From NCBI RefSeq assembly GCF_900258475.1, contig NZ_LT984887.1, positions 505,303-569,302 of the forward strand: a stretch of DNA of 64,000 nt, written 5' to 3'. The stretch comes from Anaerococcus sp. Marseille-P3915. Lineage in GTDB: Bacteria; Bacillota; Clostridia; Tissierellales; Peptoniphilaceae. Shown here one piece after another: positions 50,756 to 60,399 of this stretch. The notes under the pieces were generated by a model. That model saw only the letters and a program-made list of their open reading frames with translations, was not told the origin of the DNA and made no database searches. Each line of letters begins with the position of its first letter. Within the stretch, counting starts at the first letter, position 1. The position numbers were made by a program, and so were the translations under genes.

Positions 50756-50936
50756 CACTATCAATTATTTCTACCTTAGCCCTATAGTCATCTAAACTTG
50801 CTTCTAACTTCTTATAGAGTTCTTTAGCTTCTTTATAAAGTTTTACACTCTTATCTAAGTTATCTTTGTTATTTTCTATTTCTTCTAATAGGCTTTCTAT
50901 TTTCTTATAATTTTCTTCAAATGATTTATCCATCAA
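50748..50936 (-). CDS. xseB: Exodeoxyribonuclease VII small subunit
   Basis: A 62-residue helical subunit with FEENYKKIESLLEEIENN and a following SVKLYKEAKEL motif. Binds XseA. Overlaps xseA by 11 bp and ispA by 8 bp. Confidence 0.93.
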   Translation of the reverse strand: MMDKSFEENYKKIESLLEEIENNKDNLDKSVKLYKEAKELYKKLEASLDDYRAKVEIIDSDE

Positions 50937-52110
50937 TAATCCTTGCTATTACTTCTCCATCACTAAATACAAGTTTTACAAGATCATCAGCTTTAAGTGA
51001 ATGCTTAGAAAAAACCAATATATTATCATGTTCAATTTGTATATGTTTTTTTGAATATTCAATAATTTTTTCTACTGCCTTTAAATTAAAGGAAAGGCTT
51101 TTAAGCTTATGATCATTGTAAACAAAATTATCCCTAATTGTTTTCTCAATTCTTACGCCTAAACTAGAAATCTCTTTGGATTTAGCGTCTAAGATTAGCT
51201 TAGGATTGCTAATATCGATTCGTTTTTTTAGAAATTTTAATTTTAATTCATAATTTTCTAATATATTTTCTATGTCTTTAGTTCTTTGTTTGAATAAATT
51301 TTCTAAATTTTTGTGGTAGTCTTCATAGAAGCTTATTAGGTAAGAACCTGCTTCTGTCGGTGTTTGAAGGCTTAAATCACTTGCTAAATCCGATAGAGTT
51401 CTATCAATATTATGGCCGATTGCTGAAATAATAGGTGTCTTCGCTTTATTTATGGCCTCTATAACTTCTTTATGATTGAAGCTTGAAAGGTCTTCATTTG
51501 ACCCTCCACCTCTTGTTAAGACAATAACATCAAGATCTAGTAAATCTAATTTATTAATTCCTTGTGCTATTAAGCCCGGAGACATATCTCCTTGAACCTT
51601 TACAGGATTTAAAAATATTTTTATGTCATTAGGTCTTGAATTAATCATTGATATAAAATCTACAATTGCAGCCCCATCTTTTGATGTTATTAGGCCTATT
51701 TTTTTGACTAATTTATCTATTGGCTTTTTATTTTTTGGGTCGAAATAGCCTTTTTTTATAAATTCTTCTTTTATTTTTAAAAATTCAAGATAGGTCTTGG
51801 AAAGCCCTTCATCTTCAACTTCGCTAGCAATTATAATTAGTCTTGAAGAGAAATTATTATAGGATAAGCTACCTCTAACAAGAACGTTCTTTCCTGGTTC
51901 AAAGTCAAAGGTTATATCCTTATCCTCATAATAATATATTACACAGTCTATTAAATCTGAGTCTTCCTTTAGAGAGAAGTACAAGTGTTGGTTATTGATT
52001 CTAACATTTGAAAGCTCTCCACTTATAAAAATTCTTCTAAAAATAGGATCGTGTTTAATATTTGATTTTATATACTCATTAAATTGCTTAACTGTTAGAG
52101 GTTTTTTCAT
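50926..52110 (-). CDS. xseA: Exodeoxyribonuclease VII large subunit
   Basis: A 394-residue single-strand exonuclease subunit. N-terminal OB fold (FRRIFISGELSN, HLYFSLKED), catalytic region with GLITSKDGAAIVDF, VLTRGGGSNEDL and SAIGHNIDRTLSDLASDL, then a C-terminal coiled coil. Overlaps nusB by 4 bp. Confidence 0.97.
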   Translation of the reverse strand: MKKPLTVKQFNEYIKSNIKHDPIFRRIFISGELSNVRINNQHLYFSLKEDSDLIDCVIYYYEDKDITFDFEPGKNVLVRGSLSYNNFSSRLIIIASEVEDEGLSKTYLEFLKIKEEFIKKGYFDPKNKKPIDKLVKKIGLITSKDGAAIVDFISMINSRPNDIKIFLNPVKVQGDMSPGLIAQGINKLDLLDLDVIVLTRGGGSNEDLSSFNHKEVIEAINKAKTPIISAIGHNIDRTLSDLASDLSLQTPTEAGSYLISFYEDYHKNLENLFKQRTKDIENILENYELKLKFLKKRIDISNPKLILDAKSKEISSLGVRIEKTIRDNFVYNDHKLKSLSFNLKAVEKIIEYSKKHIQIEHDNILVFSKHSLKADDLVKLVFSDGEVIARIIDG

Positions 52111-52493
52111 TTTTTATCTTTTCTAACGATGTCACCTAGTACTTTATTAATAATCTTATACTCATCATTTGATGTATATTTTTTCGCAAGATCAACAGCT
52201 TCATTAATTGAGACTGAGACTGGTATATCTAAAAAATATATTTCATTTATTGAAAGAAATATTATAGACTTTGCTACCTTGCTTATGTTAGAGTATCTAG
52301 CAGATAGGCTATCTTCAAGCTTTGCTACAATCTCATCATAATGTTTTTTATATGAATCTATAGATTTAATTATATAAGTTTCATTCTCACTTAGGTCATG
52401 ATTTTGAAATAAATCATTATTCTCTTTTATATCGTTAATTGAATCTTGGAAGATAAGCTTAAAAACCCACTCCCTCTGTTGTCTTCTGTTCAT
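52107..52493 (-). CDS. nusB: Transcription antitermination factor NusB
   Basis: A 128-residue all-helical RNA-binding factor. N-terminal RRQQREWVFKLIF and C-terminal SINEAVDLAKKYTSNDEYKI motifs are typical. ATG lies in TGATG at the end of the Gls24 gene. The efp-gls24-nusB-xseA-xseB-ispA order is a standard Firmicute arrangement. Confidence 0.95.
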   Translation of the reverse strand: MNRRQQREWVFKLIFQDSINDIKENNDLFQNHDLSENETYIIKSIDSYKKHYDEIVAKLEDSLSARYSNISKVAKSIIFLSINEIYFLDIPVSVSINEAVDLAKKYTSNDEYKIINKVLGDIVRKDKK

Positions 52494-52822
52494 CAAATTT
52501 CTAATCTATTAACGTTAATATTAACCCTACTAACTCCAATGCCTGTCATTGTTTCTATTACATCTTTGACATTTTTTTGGACTTTTTTTACGGTCTTTCT
52601 AACGTTTATATTTTTGTCTAGGGATAAATCTATGTCTATTACAAGATTACCAGCTATTTTTCTGATATTTGTCTTGGTAGCCTTGTTTTGTAGTGAATGC
52701 ATAAATCCTTCTTCGGAGGTATCTTCATATACTCCATAGACTTCCTCAGCAGCTGTGGTTGCAATTTGATCTAGAATTTCATCAGCAATTTTAACTGAAC
52801 CATCTTTAAAATTATTAGTCAT
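52493..52822 (-). CDS. Asp23/Gls24 family protein (nusB-linked)
   Basis: A 109-residue Asp23/Gls24 domain: SVKIADEILDQIATTAAEEV, DIDLSLDKNINVRKTVKKVQ and IGVSRVNINVNRL segments in order. This is the paralogue that sits before nusB in most Firmicutes (YqhY type); YqhY is linked to acetyl-CoA carboxylase control in Bacillus, but its role here is unknown. Nine bp after efp. Confidence 0.88.
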   Translation of the reverse strand: MTNNFKDGSVKIADEILDQIATTAAEEVYGVYEDTSEEGFMHSLQNKATKTNIRKIAGNLVIDIDLSLDKNINVRKTVKKVQKNVKDVIETMTGIGVSRVNINVNRLEI

Positions 52823-52831
52823 CTAATACTC

Positions 52832-53389
52832 CTATACTCTAGATAGATACTCTCCACTTCTTGTATCTATTTTGATCACATCACCTTCGTTTACAAATAT
52901 TGGCACGTTTATAACTGCGCCAGATTCAACTGTTGCAGGTTTTGTTACATTTGTAGCTGTATCACCTTTTACACCTGGTTCTGTTTCTACTACCTTAAGC
53001 TCTACAAAGTTTGGTGGATCAATTGAAAATGGTTTGCCTTCATAAAATTTAATAAGTACACTGTCATTTTCTTTTACATAAATTATTGCTTCTTTAACTG
53101 CTTCTTCTTCTATACCGATTTGTTCAAAGCTTTCTGGGTCCATAAAATAATATAGTTGACCATCATTGTATAAATATTGCATTTCTTTTGTAGAAATTAC
53201 GGCATTTTCAAATTTTTCATTAGGATTAAATGTTACATCCTTTGCTCCACCATTCATTACTGATCTTATTTTGGTTCTAACAAATGCTGCACCCTTACCT
53301 GGTTTTACGTGTTGGAAATCTACAACTTGATATACATCTCCATCATATACAAATGTTACACCTTTTCTTAAATCGTTAGCTGATATCAT
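52832..53389 (-). CDS. efp: Elongation factor P
   Basis: A 185-residue three-domain factor that relieves polyproline stalling. The domain I loop carries K32 in [10 protein letters not shown], the site that is modified in many bacteria. C-terminal [17 protein letters not shown] is typical. No epmA/earP-like modifier gene nearby. First gene of the long minus-strand operon reaching to 40795. Confidence 0.97.
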   Translation of the reverse strand: MISANDLRKGVTFVYDGDVYQVVDFQHVKPGKGAAFVRTKIRSVMNGGAKDVTFNPNEKFENAVISTKEMQYLYNDGQLYYFMDPESFEQIGIEEEAVKEAIIYVKENDSVLIKFYEGKPFSIDPPNFVELKVVETEPGVKGDTATNVTKPATVESGAVINVPIFVNEGDVIKIDTRSGEYLSRV

Positions 53390-53417
53390 AATTCCTCCTT
53401 GGCTATATTCTTACATT

Positions 53418-53446
53418 ATTATACCATATATAAGAGCTAATTGAAA
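53418..53446 (-). promoter_or_regulatory. efp operon promoter (extended -10)
   Basis: Minus strand TTTCAA (53441-53446), 17-bp spacer ending TGG, TATAAT (53418-53423). TGnTATAAT makes it an extended -10 promoter about 30 bp before efp. Confidence 0.6.
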
Positions 53447-53533
53447 ATTTTATTCATCTGCTTTTATCATTTTACATATAAGAATGATGTATTAAATCAA
53501 GCTTATAAGTATAATGAATAAAAAGAGGTGCAT

Positions 53534-54700
53534 ATGAAAAAACTTGCTATAATCTCAGAGTTTAATCCTTTCCACAATGGTCATAAATATTTGCTTGATA
53601 AAGCTAAAGAAAACTTGGCATGTGACTTAGCCATATCTTTTATGAGTGGTGATTTTGTTCAAAGAGGTGAAGCGGCTATCGTTGATAAATTTACACGAGC
53701 AAAAACTGCTGTTGAAAATGGTTTTGATCTAGTAATTGAAATGCCTAATTTCATTAGTTTACAAGCCGCAGAATTTTTCGCCTTAAAATCTTTAGAAATT
53801 CTAGATAAAATGGAAATTGATTACCTATGTTTTGGGATTGAAAGACTAGATGAAAGAGATTTTTTAGATAAAGCTAAAATCGTAATAAATAATGATAACT
53901 TTATTAATCAAGAGCTTAAAAAGTACCTTGCAAATGGTATATCCTATACAAAAGCCCTTAACAGTGCTATTTCTAAGCTTGTAGGCGATGATTTTATTTC
54001 AGCCAACAATATTTTAGCTCTCGAATATATGAAGGCAATTGATAAATTAAAGTCTAAAATTATCCCATACCCAATTTGTAGAGTTGGAAGCCTTAATAAG
54101 GATAAAACGATTAATGATAAATTTTATGCCTCATCTACTGCTATTAGAAATAATATTTCCGGCGATATAAGTAAGCTTATGCCTAGAACATCTTTTAAGA
54201 ATTTTTCTGATTTTTTTAAAAATTATGATAGAATTAACGATGATTTTTTCTATAAAATTTTTACCTATAAGCTAATTGTTGAGAAAAAAGCTATGACAGA
54301 TATTATCGGTTATGAAGAGGGGATTGAAAACCATCTAATAAAACTTGTAGATAGAAACAGGACTTTTGATGATTTTATTAATGAGGCCACAAGTCTTAGG
54401 TATACTAAATCAAGAGTAAGAAGGCTTATCCTTAATTATATTCTTGATAATAGCTTTAGACTTAATTATATAGATATTCATTTTATAAGAATATTGGCCT
54501 ACAATAAAAAGGCAACCAAAATATTTAATAATTTCAACGATAAGGTTGATATAGTTATAAATAAGGCTGATTCAAAAATATTGGATCACAATAATTTTAA
54601 AATTTATGAAAAAATGATAAATTCTTCCAATCTCTATAATCTAGCTATTGGAAGAGAGATAAATTATGATTATATTCATAATAATAAACCTTTTAAGTAA
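53534..54700 (+). CDS. tmcAL: tRNA(Met) cytidine acetate ligase TmcAL
   Basis: Acetylates C34 of elongator tRNA-Met using acetate and ATP. N-terminal nucleotidyltransferase fold with EFNPFHNGHKYLL (HxGH), FMSGDFVQRGEAAIVDKF and IEMPNF are family signatures. 388 residues from ATG 53534; GAGGTG lies just upstream. Single gene on the plus strand between two minus-strand operons. TATAAT at 53510-53515 may be its -10. Confidence 0.94.
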   Translation: MKKLAIISEFNPFHNGHKYLLDKAKENLACDLAISFMSGDFVQRGEAAIVDKFTRAKTAVENGFDLVIEMPNFISLQAAEFFALKSLEILDKMEIDYLCFGIERLDERDFLDKAKIVINNDNFINQELKKYLANGISYTKALNSAISKLVGDDFISANNILALEYMKAIDKLKSKIIPYPICRVGSLNKDKTINDKFYASSTAIRNNISGDISKLMPRTSFKNFSDFFKNYDRINDDFFYKIFTYKLIVEKKAMTDIIGYEEGIENHLIKLVDRNRTFDDFINEATSLRYTKSRVRRLILNYILDNSFRLNYIDIHFIRILAYNKKATKIFNNFNDKVDIVINKADSKILDHNNFKIYEKMINSSNLYNLAIGREINYDYIHNNKPFK

Positions 54701-54703
54701 AAA

Positions 54704-54738
54704 ACGTCCAAGCAACATAATTATTATGTCTTGGACGT
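54704..54738. terminator. Bidirectional terminator
   Basis: ACGTCCAAG / CTTGGACGT with an inner ACATAAT/ATTATGT extension and A/T-rich flanks, between convergent tmcAL and the coiled-coil gene. Confidence 0.87.
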
Positions 54739-54744
54739 CTTTAA

Positions 54745-55230
54745 TTACTTATTTTCTAATAAATTATTTCTAATTTTTTCTAATTGTTGAACAAGGCCGC
54801 TAAAGTTATCTATAGAACCTGAGAATAGTTTATCTACATACTCATATGATTGAGCCTTGATATGTTTAGCTTCAGCAGCTGCTTCTTGTAAGATTCTATC
54901 AGCTTCAGCCCTAGCTTGTTGAGTGATTTCATGTTCACTAACCATTCTTTGGAATTGGCTTTTTGCTTGTTCCTTGAAATTTTTAATTTCACCTTCAGCT
55001 TGATTTAATCTACTATCAGCTTCGTTGCTTGCTTCGGATAAAATTCTTTCTTTTTCGTCTGTTACCCACTGAGCTTGTTTGATTTCTTCTGGTAAAGAAT
55101 CTTTCATCTCATTAAGTACATCATAAATTTCATCAGGATCTACTGCTACCTTTTTTGAAAATGGTACAGAGCTTGCTTCTTCCATTATGTCTTCCATCTC
55201 GTAGATAAGATCAGTTATTTTGTTTGCCAT
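54745..55230 (-). CDS. Conserved coiled-coil protein next to coaD, function unknown
   Basis: A 161-residue soluble protein. Residues 1-45 hold a structured N-terminus (DLIYEMEDIMEEASSVPFS, then VDPDEIYDVLNEMK), and 50-160 form a long alanine/glutamate-rich coiled coil with QAEGEIKNFKEQA. It resembles DivIVA- or V-ATPase-H-like helical proteins only in composition. I recall similar proteins at this position near coaD in clostridia, without known function. A DivIVA-like polar or scaffold role is possible but unsupported. Confidence 0.7.
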   Translation of the reverse strand: MANKITDLIYEMEDIMEEASSVPFSKKVAVDPDEIYDVLNEMKDSLPEEIKQAQWVTDEKERILSEASNEADSRLNQAEGEIKNFKEQAKSQFQRMVSEHEITQQARAEADRILQEAAAEAKHIKAQSYEYVDKLFSGSIDNFSGLVQQLEKIRNNLLENK

Positions 55231-55238
55231 ACTTCCTC

Positions 55239-55721
55239 CTAATAATTATATTTATCTTTAATTCTCTTTTCGACACTCGTACTTACAAAGGCTGATACAT
55301 CGCCCTTAAAGGCAGCTATCTCACGCACACCACTAGATGATACAAAGGAATATTTAGGATTACTTAGTAGAAATATAGTTTCAAGCCCTTCATATAAGGT
55401 TGAATTTACTCTAGCTATATTCTTTTCATACTCATAATCTGTGACAGCCCTGAGTCCTCTAGCTATAAGTTTAACATCTTCTTTTTTAGCAAAATTAACT
55501 AGTAAGCCATCAAAGGATTTTATGCTTACATTTACTAATTTTTCTTCTTTTATAGCCTCTCTTATTATCTCTTCTCTTTCTTTTAGAGAAAATAGAGAGT
55601 TTTTGTTTTCATTTCTAATAACTGCAACTATGACATGGTCAAAGTGAATTGATAATCTCTTAATCATATCCATATGGCCATTTGTTAGTGGGTCAAAGCT
55701 GCCTGGATAAATTATTTTCAT
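55239..55721 (-). CDS. coaD: Phosphopantetheine adenylyltransferase
   Basis: Fourth step of CoA synthesis. N-terminal YPGSFDPLTNGHMDMI carries the TxGH-type motif; RGLRAVTDYEYE and the C-terminal SSSGVREIAAF motif are complete. 160 residues. Overlaps rsmD by 4 bp, the usual rsmD-coaD pair. Confidence 0.97.
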   Translation of the reverse strand: MKIIYPGSFDPLTNGHMDMIKRLSIHFDHVIVAVIRNENKNSLFSLKEREEIIREAIKEEKLVNVSIKSFDGLLVNFAKKEDVKLIARGLRAVTDYEYEKNIARVNSTLYEGLETIFLLSNPKYSFVSSSGVREIAAFKGDVSAFVSTSVEKRIKDKYNY

Positions 55722-56260
55722 ATTGTATATATTTTAATATATTTCCTTCCATAGGACTTATCTTTTAATATATGTAGGTCATATTTTTCTGAAAAATCTA
55801 AGTCCATGCTCGATTCAGTTATAATTATACCATCTTCACTGGATAAGTCATATTCTTTAATATAAAATAGAGCTTTATCTAAAAAATCACTTTCATAAGG
55901 TGGATCTAGAAATATATAGTCAAACTTAAGATTCTTTTGCCCTAAGTTTTTAAGAGTTTTAACAAAATCGTTTTTAATTAATACGGCTCTGTCTGATCCT
56001 ATTTTTTCTATATTTTGTTTTAATATTGAAAAATTAGAATAATTCTTTTCATTAAAATATACTTCAGCCCCTCCCCTTGAGAGAAATTCTATTCCCATTT
56101 GTCCTGTACCTGCAAACAAATCTAGAGCGAGAAAATTATCTTTAAAAGGATATAGCATATCAAATACTGCTTCCTTTACCTTGTTATCTGTAGGTCTAGA
56201 TGTTTTTGATTTTGGACTAGCTAGATTAAAGCCTTTGTATTTCCCTGCTACTACTTTCAT
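55718..56260 (-). CDS. rsmD: 16S rRNA (guanine-966-N2)-methyltransferase RsmD
   Basis: A 180-residue SAM-dependent methyltransferase. TSRPTDNKVKEAVFDML, SAM loop DLFAGTGQMGIE and catalytic DPPYE motif are present. Shares 1 bp with recG upstream. Confidence 0.96.
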   Translation of the reverse strand: MKVVAGKYKGFNLASPKSKTSRPTDNKVKEAVFDMLYPFKDNFLALDLFAGTGQMGIEFLSRGGAEVYFNEKNYSNFSILKQNIEKIGSDRAVLIKNDFVKTLKNLGQKNLKFDYIFLDPPYESDFLDKALFYIKEYDLSSEDGIIITESSMDLDFSEKYDLHILKDKSYGRKYIKIYTI

Positions 56261-58251
56261 TAGTTTAAAATAATATCCTTATCTTCATCAAAAAATTTCT
56301 TTATGAAATCTATATTAACACCCTTAAAATCAATCGATTTTAAGTAGTCAAAAATCTCAAAGCTTCTGTCAGTTTCTTCTTGGGTCATGTTTAGGTATTC
56401 TATCTCTGAGAGATTTTTACCGTGTTGGATAAGAGATAGAATCTTTCCTCCTCCTCTTAACTCATAATCTTTTTGTGCAATTTCAAAGCCGTCATTTGTT
56501 TTCTCTAAAATATTAAGTTTAAGATTAGCATCAGCATTCTTATTTACAAGATAACAATATGACTTATATTGACCTCTTCCTACCCTGCCTCTTAATTGAT
56601 GCAGCTGAGATAGGCCAAAGTTATTTGCATTATAAATTACAATTACATTCGCATTAGCTACATCTATACCAACTTCTATTACAGTTGTTGATATTAAAAT
56701 ATTTATATTACCACTTGAAAAATCACTAAGTATACTTTCTTTAATTTCAGAATTAAGTTTGCCATGAAGGATTTCTACCCTATAGCTTTTGAATTGTTTT
56801 TTGTATCTCTTATAAAGATTTTCTACTGAATTATCATCATCAGAATCTATATTATTACTTACAACATAGATTTGTCTACCATCTTCTAAATTTTTAGAGA
56901 TTTGTTCAAAAAGGATTTTTTCTCTATCCTGCACTATTATATGGGTATCAATTATTTCCCTACCCATAGGCAGTTCATTTATAACACTTAAATCAAGCAT
57001 CTGATTTATCTTTAAAGATAGGGTTCTTGGGATAGGAGTGGCTGTCATTGTTAAATAGTTTACAGCTTGTCCTTTTTTAGCAAGAGCTTGTCTTTGTTTA
57101 ACACCAAAACGATGTTGTTCGTCGTTTATAACCAGTCTTAAATCATTAAATAATACATCAGCTTGTATTAAGGCATGGGTTCCTATTACTATATCTATAT
57201 CGCCATTTAATAACTTAGCTTTTATTTCATCTTTATCTTTGCTAGAACCTGTTAAAAGTGCAACATTTAGAGAAAAAGACTCAATTAAATCATTATATTT
57301 TTCATATTGTTGGATTGCCAAAACCTCTGTTGGAACCATCATAGCTGATTGATATGAGCTTAAGCCAAATACAATCATGGCTATAATACCAACTATTGTT
57401 TTACCAGAGCCTACATCCCCAACCAAGAGCCTATTCATAGCATATTTACCTGAACAATCAGTAAGTATTTCATTAAGTGATCTTAGCTGTGGTTTTGTTA
57501 AAGCAAAATCAAGCCTTCCTAAAATATTATCTAATTTATAGCTAAGGTTGATATCTTGCTTTATCTTTGCATTTTTGCCTATATGATACAAAAATATCAA
57601 TTCTTTAAGAAGATCTAGTATTTTTATATCAGACTTTGCCCTCAATAAATTATTCACATTATCAGGAAAATGAACAATATTTAAGGCTTCTTGTCTAGAT
57701 AAAAGATTACATTGATCCCTACTGGCTGGATTTAATAGCTCTTCGTCTTGATTATAGAAAGATAAAGCTTCCTTAATAAAAGACCTTATGTTTTTCTGGC
57801 TCAGACCACTTGTTAATGGATAGATAGAATAAATTCCACCTATCTCATTTCCCCCAAGTCCCTCAAAAATAGGGTTTATAGCTTCATAAAATCCTTTTTT
57901 TAAGGACACTTTGGTATAGAATTTATATTTTTTATTAAGTTCGATACTTCTAATGGAAAACCTATCGTTAAACCAAATAACCCTAATTTTATTCCCAAGT
58001 TCATCTTCAAAATACATATAAGATAAGGAGACATTTTTAAGTTTTTTAAAATATGGTTTTGACACAGATTTCCATACAAAGTAATAGGCTCTATCTTCTC
58101 TAGCTTGACTAGCTAGGATTTTTTTGCTCCTATCTTCATAAGCTCTGGGATAAAAATTATATAAGTCACTAACAGTGTATATATCAAGCTTGCTAAGAGT
58201 CTTGGCCTTTTTGGGGCCAATACCTCTTAGGTCTGTTAATTCCTTATTCAA
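56260..58251 (-). CDS. recG: ATP-dependent DNA helicase RecG
   Basis: A 663-residue fork-reversal helicase. N-terminal wedge/OB domain, Walker A LLVGDVGSGKT, motif II DEQH (INDEQHRFGVKQR), TMTATPIPRT, and the C-terminal QLRGRVGRG motif. Slightly shorter than typical (~680). Overlaps the FakA-like gene by 8 bp. Confidence 0.97.
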   Translation of the reverse strand: MNKELTDLRGIGPKKAKTLSKLDIYTVSDLYNFYPRAYEDRSKKILASQAREDRAYYFVWKSVSKPYFKKLKNVSLSYMYFEDELGNKIRVIWFNDRFSIRSIELNKKYKFYTKVSLKKGFYEAINPIFEGLGGNEIGGIYSIYPLTSGLSQKNIRSFIKEALSFYNQDEELLNPASRDQCNLLSRQEALNIVHFPDNVNNLLRAKSDIKILDLLKELIFLYHIGKNAKIKQDINLSYKLDNILGRLDFALTKPQLRSLNEILTDCSGKYAMNRLLVGDVGSGKTIVGIIAMIVFGLSSYQSAMMVPTEVLAIQQYEKYNDLIESFSLNVALLTGSSKDKDEIKAKLLNGDIDIVIGTHALIQADVLFNDLRLVINDEQHRFGVKQRQALAKKGQAVNYLTMTATPIPRTLSLKINQMLDLSVINELPMGREIIDTHIIVQDREKILFEQISKNLEDGRQIYVVSNNIDSDDDNSVENLYKRYKKQFKSYRVEILHGKLNSEIKESILSDFSSGNINILISTTVIEVGIDVANANVIVIYNANNFGLSQLHQLRGRVGRGQYKSYCYLVNKNADANLKLNILEKTNDGFEIAQKDYELRGGGKILSLIQHGKNLSEIEYLNMTQEETDRSFEIFDYLKSIDFKGVNIDFIKKFFDEDKDIILN

Positions 58252-59806
58252 GGGTTGCTTGGTAATAATATACTGGCTGTCCGCCGTAGATTAGTTCAAC
58301 ATCTATATCCTTATGGTTCTTAGAGAGCTTTTTAACAAGTTCTTTGGCTTTTTTCTTATCAGCTTCTTCACCATAATATAGGGTAATTAATGATATATCT
58401 TGATCTTCTTCAATAGCTTTTTCTAAGGCAAGTCTTAATGTTTCCTCGATATTATCAGTACTTACCACGATTTTTCCATCAAGAATTCCGATAAAATCAT
58501 CTTTTTTGATTTCTACATTATTTACGCTTGTATCTCTAATGGATATAGAAACTTCTGCTGTATGCATATCACTAATTACATCAGCCATGTTTTCTATGTT
58601 TTCTTCTATTGATTCTGATTCATCAAATTCTAGCATAGCTGTGAAAGATTCTGGTATTGATCTTGTTTCAACAACCATTGCATTTTTATCTGTTAGATCA
58701 CAAGCTTGCTTAGCAGACATAATTATATTTTTATTATTAGGGAAAATAATAATATTTTCTGCATTTATTTCTTCTATATTTTTATAGATATCCTCTGTAG
58801 AAGGATTCATTGTTTGGCCGCCTGAAATTATCTTATCAATATTCATTGACTTAAGAATATCGTCGTATCCATCACCCCTAGATACTGCTATAAAGCCATA
58901 TTTTTTAAGCTTAACTTCTTTTTCTTCTTTAGCGATTTCCGGTTTAGTGTTTTCAATTTCAACCTTTAACAAAACTCCGTCTAGTAATAATATAGATATA
59001 ACTTGATGAGGATGATCAGTCTGTAAGCTTGCCTCAATTACATTATTATTAAATTCTGAATCGAGGTGACTTGAAAGATTTGTAATGGAATCAATTATTT
59101 TTTCATAGTCAGATTCCTTACATGAAAGACTAAACGATAGCTTATAAGTCTTTTCTTCTTCGCTTTCATCTGATAAGTCTATATCCCTATCGATATCATT
59201 ATTTAGTGCATTTAATGCTCCCCTTAGTAAGAATAGCAAGCCTTGACCACCTGAGTCAACTACACCTGCTTCTTTTAAAACCGGCAGTTGTTTTGGTGTA
59301 TTATCTAAAGCCTTCTGTCCTTCACCAATAATATCTATAAGATAATCATCTAAATTTATATCTTCTGAGTAGGACTCTTCTGCTCTTTCAGCCATCTTTC
59401 TTGCTACTGTTAGAATTGTTCCTTCTGTTGGTTGCATAACTGCTCTATAAGCTGTTTTAGAAGCATTTACAAAGATTTCTTTTATATCACTTGCTTCTAT
59501 CACTTCTTTATCTTTTAGAGCTTTTGACATACCTCTTACAAGTTGAGATAAGATTACTCCAGAGTTTCCTCTAGCTCCCATAAGAGTGCCTTGGCTTAGG
59601 GCCTTTGAAATTTCGTATACATTTGATAAAGCAGATGTATTAACCTTATCAACACCAGATTTCATTGTCATGGTCATGTTTGTTCCTGTATCTCCATCTG
59701 GAACCGGAAATACGTTTAGCTCATCAACTAATGATTTGTTTTCTTCTAAATATTTAAAGGCTCCAATGACCATTTGTTGGAGCTTATTTGCATCAATAAC
59801 TTTCAT
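58244..59806 (-). CDS. fakA: DAK2-domain fatty acid kinase FakA family protein
   Basis: A 520-residue protein. N-terminal DAK2 (Dak-L) domain with nucleotide-binding PVPDGDTGTNM (35-45) and GARGNSGVILSQ; middle FakA linker; C-terminal DegV-like domain. FakA phosphorylates fatty acids bound to FakB (DegV) proteins, none of which is in this window. Start at ATG 59804-59806, preceded by TAGGAG; the frame extends 10 codons further into the Gls24 gene. gls24-fakA-recG matches yloU-yloV-recG of Bacillus. Confidence 0.92.
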   Translation of the reverse strand: MKVIDANKLQQMVIGAFKYLEENKSLVDELNVFPVPDGDTGTNMTMTMKSGVDKVNTSALSNVYEISKALSQGTLMGARGNSGVILSQLVRGMSKALKDKEVIEASDIKEIFVNASKTAYRAVMQPTEGTILTVARKMAERAEESYSEDINLDDYLIDIIGEGQKALDNTPKQLPVLKEAGVVDSGGQGLLFLLRGALNALNNDIDRDIDLSDESEEEKTYKLSFSLSCKESDYEKIIDSITNLSSHLDSEFNNNVIEASLQTDHPHQVISILLLDGVLLKVEIENTKPEIAKEEKEVKLKKYGFIAVSRGDGYDDILKSMNIDKIISGGQTMNPSTEDIYKNIEEINAENIIIFPNNKNIIMSAKQACDLTDKNAMVVETRSIPESFTAMLEFDESESIEENIENMADVISDMHTAEVSISIRDTSVNNVEIKKDDFIGILDGKIVVSTDNIEETLRLALEKAIEEDQDISLITLYYGEEADKKKAKELVKKLSKNHKDIDVELIYGGQPVYYYQATLE

Positions 59807-59813
59807 ATTTCTC

Positions 59814-60167
59814 CTATCTATTGATTCCTTGGACATAGATATTTACTTCAGAAACATTTACATTCAAAGAGTTTTCTATATTATATTTAACATTTTCGAT
59901 TATATTTTGACATACTACCGGTATTCTAATACCATATTCTAAAAATAGAGATATAAATATTGCTACTGTACCATTGTCCCTTCTTATAACCTTAACTCCT
60001 CTTTGCATGTTATTTACCCCTAAGAGTTTATATATACCATCCTTTGCTGATCTACTTGCAAGGCCAACAACACCATAAGATTGCATAACGCTTGCTACTG
60101 CAATATTAGCAATAACGGAATCATCGATTGTTATTTTTCCTAAATTATTTACATATCTAATTGTCAT
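59814..60167 (-). CDS. Asp23/Gls24 family protein (YloU-like)
   Basis: A 117-residue Asp23/Gls24 domain with GKITIDDSVIANIAVASVMQ, a central IFISLFLEYGIRI strand and a final VSEVNIYVQG strand. In this position it corresponds to Bacillus YloU, of unknown function. SD GGAGG. First gene of the unit ending with the coiled-coil gene at 54745. Confidence 0.9.
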   Translation of the reverse strand: MTIRYVNNLGKITIDDSVIANIAVASVMQSYGVVGLASRSAKDGIYKLLGVNNMQRGVKVIRRDNGTVAIFISLFLEYGIRIPVVCQNIIENVKYNIENSLNVNVSEVNIYVQGINR

Positions 60168-60311
60168 AATACCTCCACATAAATATAAGTATTAACGATT
60201 GTACTTAAAAGATTGAATTGATATTTATAAAAATATCTATAAAACTAAACCTACTGTCAAAGATAAGGGTAAATTAATTTTATCAAAGCTTTGTAAGTAT
60301 TCCTTTAATTC

Positions 60312-60340
60312 ATTATACCATAAATTCCTACTACTGATAA
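60312..60340 (-). promoter_or_regulatory. Candidate promoter for the gls24-fakA-recG unit
   Basis: Minus strand TTATCA (60335-60340), 17 bp, TATAAT (60312-60317), leaving a leader of about 140 nt. A second candidate, TTGACA at 60255-60260 with a weak GATATT -10, lies inside it. The remainder of 60168-60448 (281 bp) is AT-rich with no gene or riboswitch that I can recognise. Confidence 0.45.
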
Positions 60341-60399
60341 GAATATACCTATAATTATATATATTATATATTTATAAATTATAGGAATTATGTATTTAG

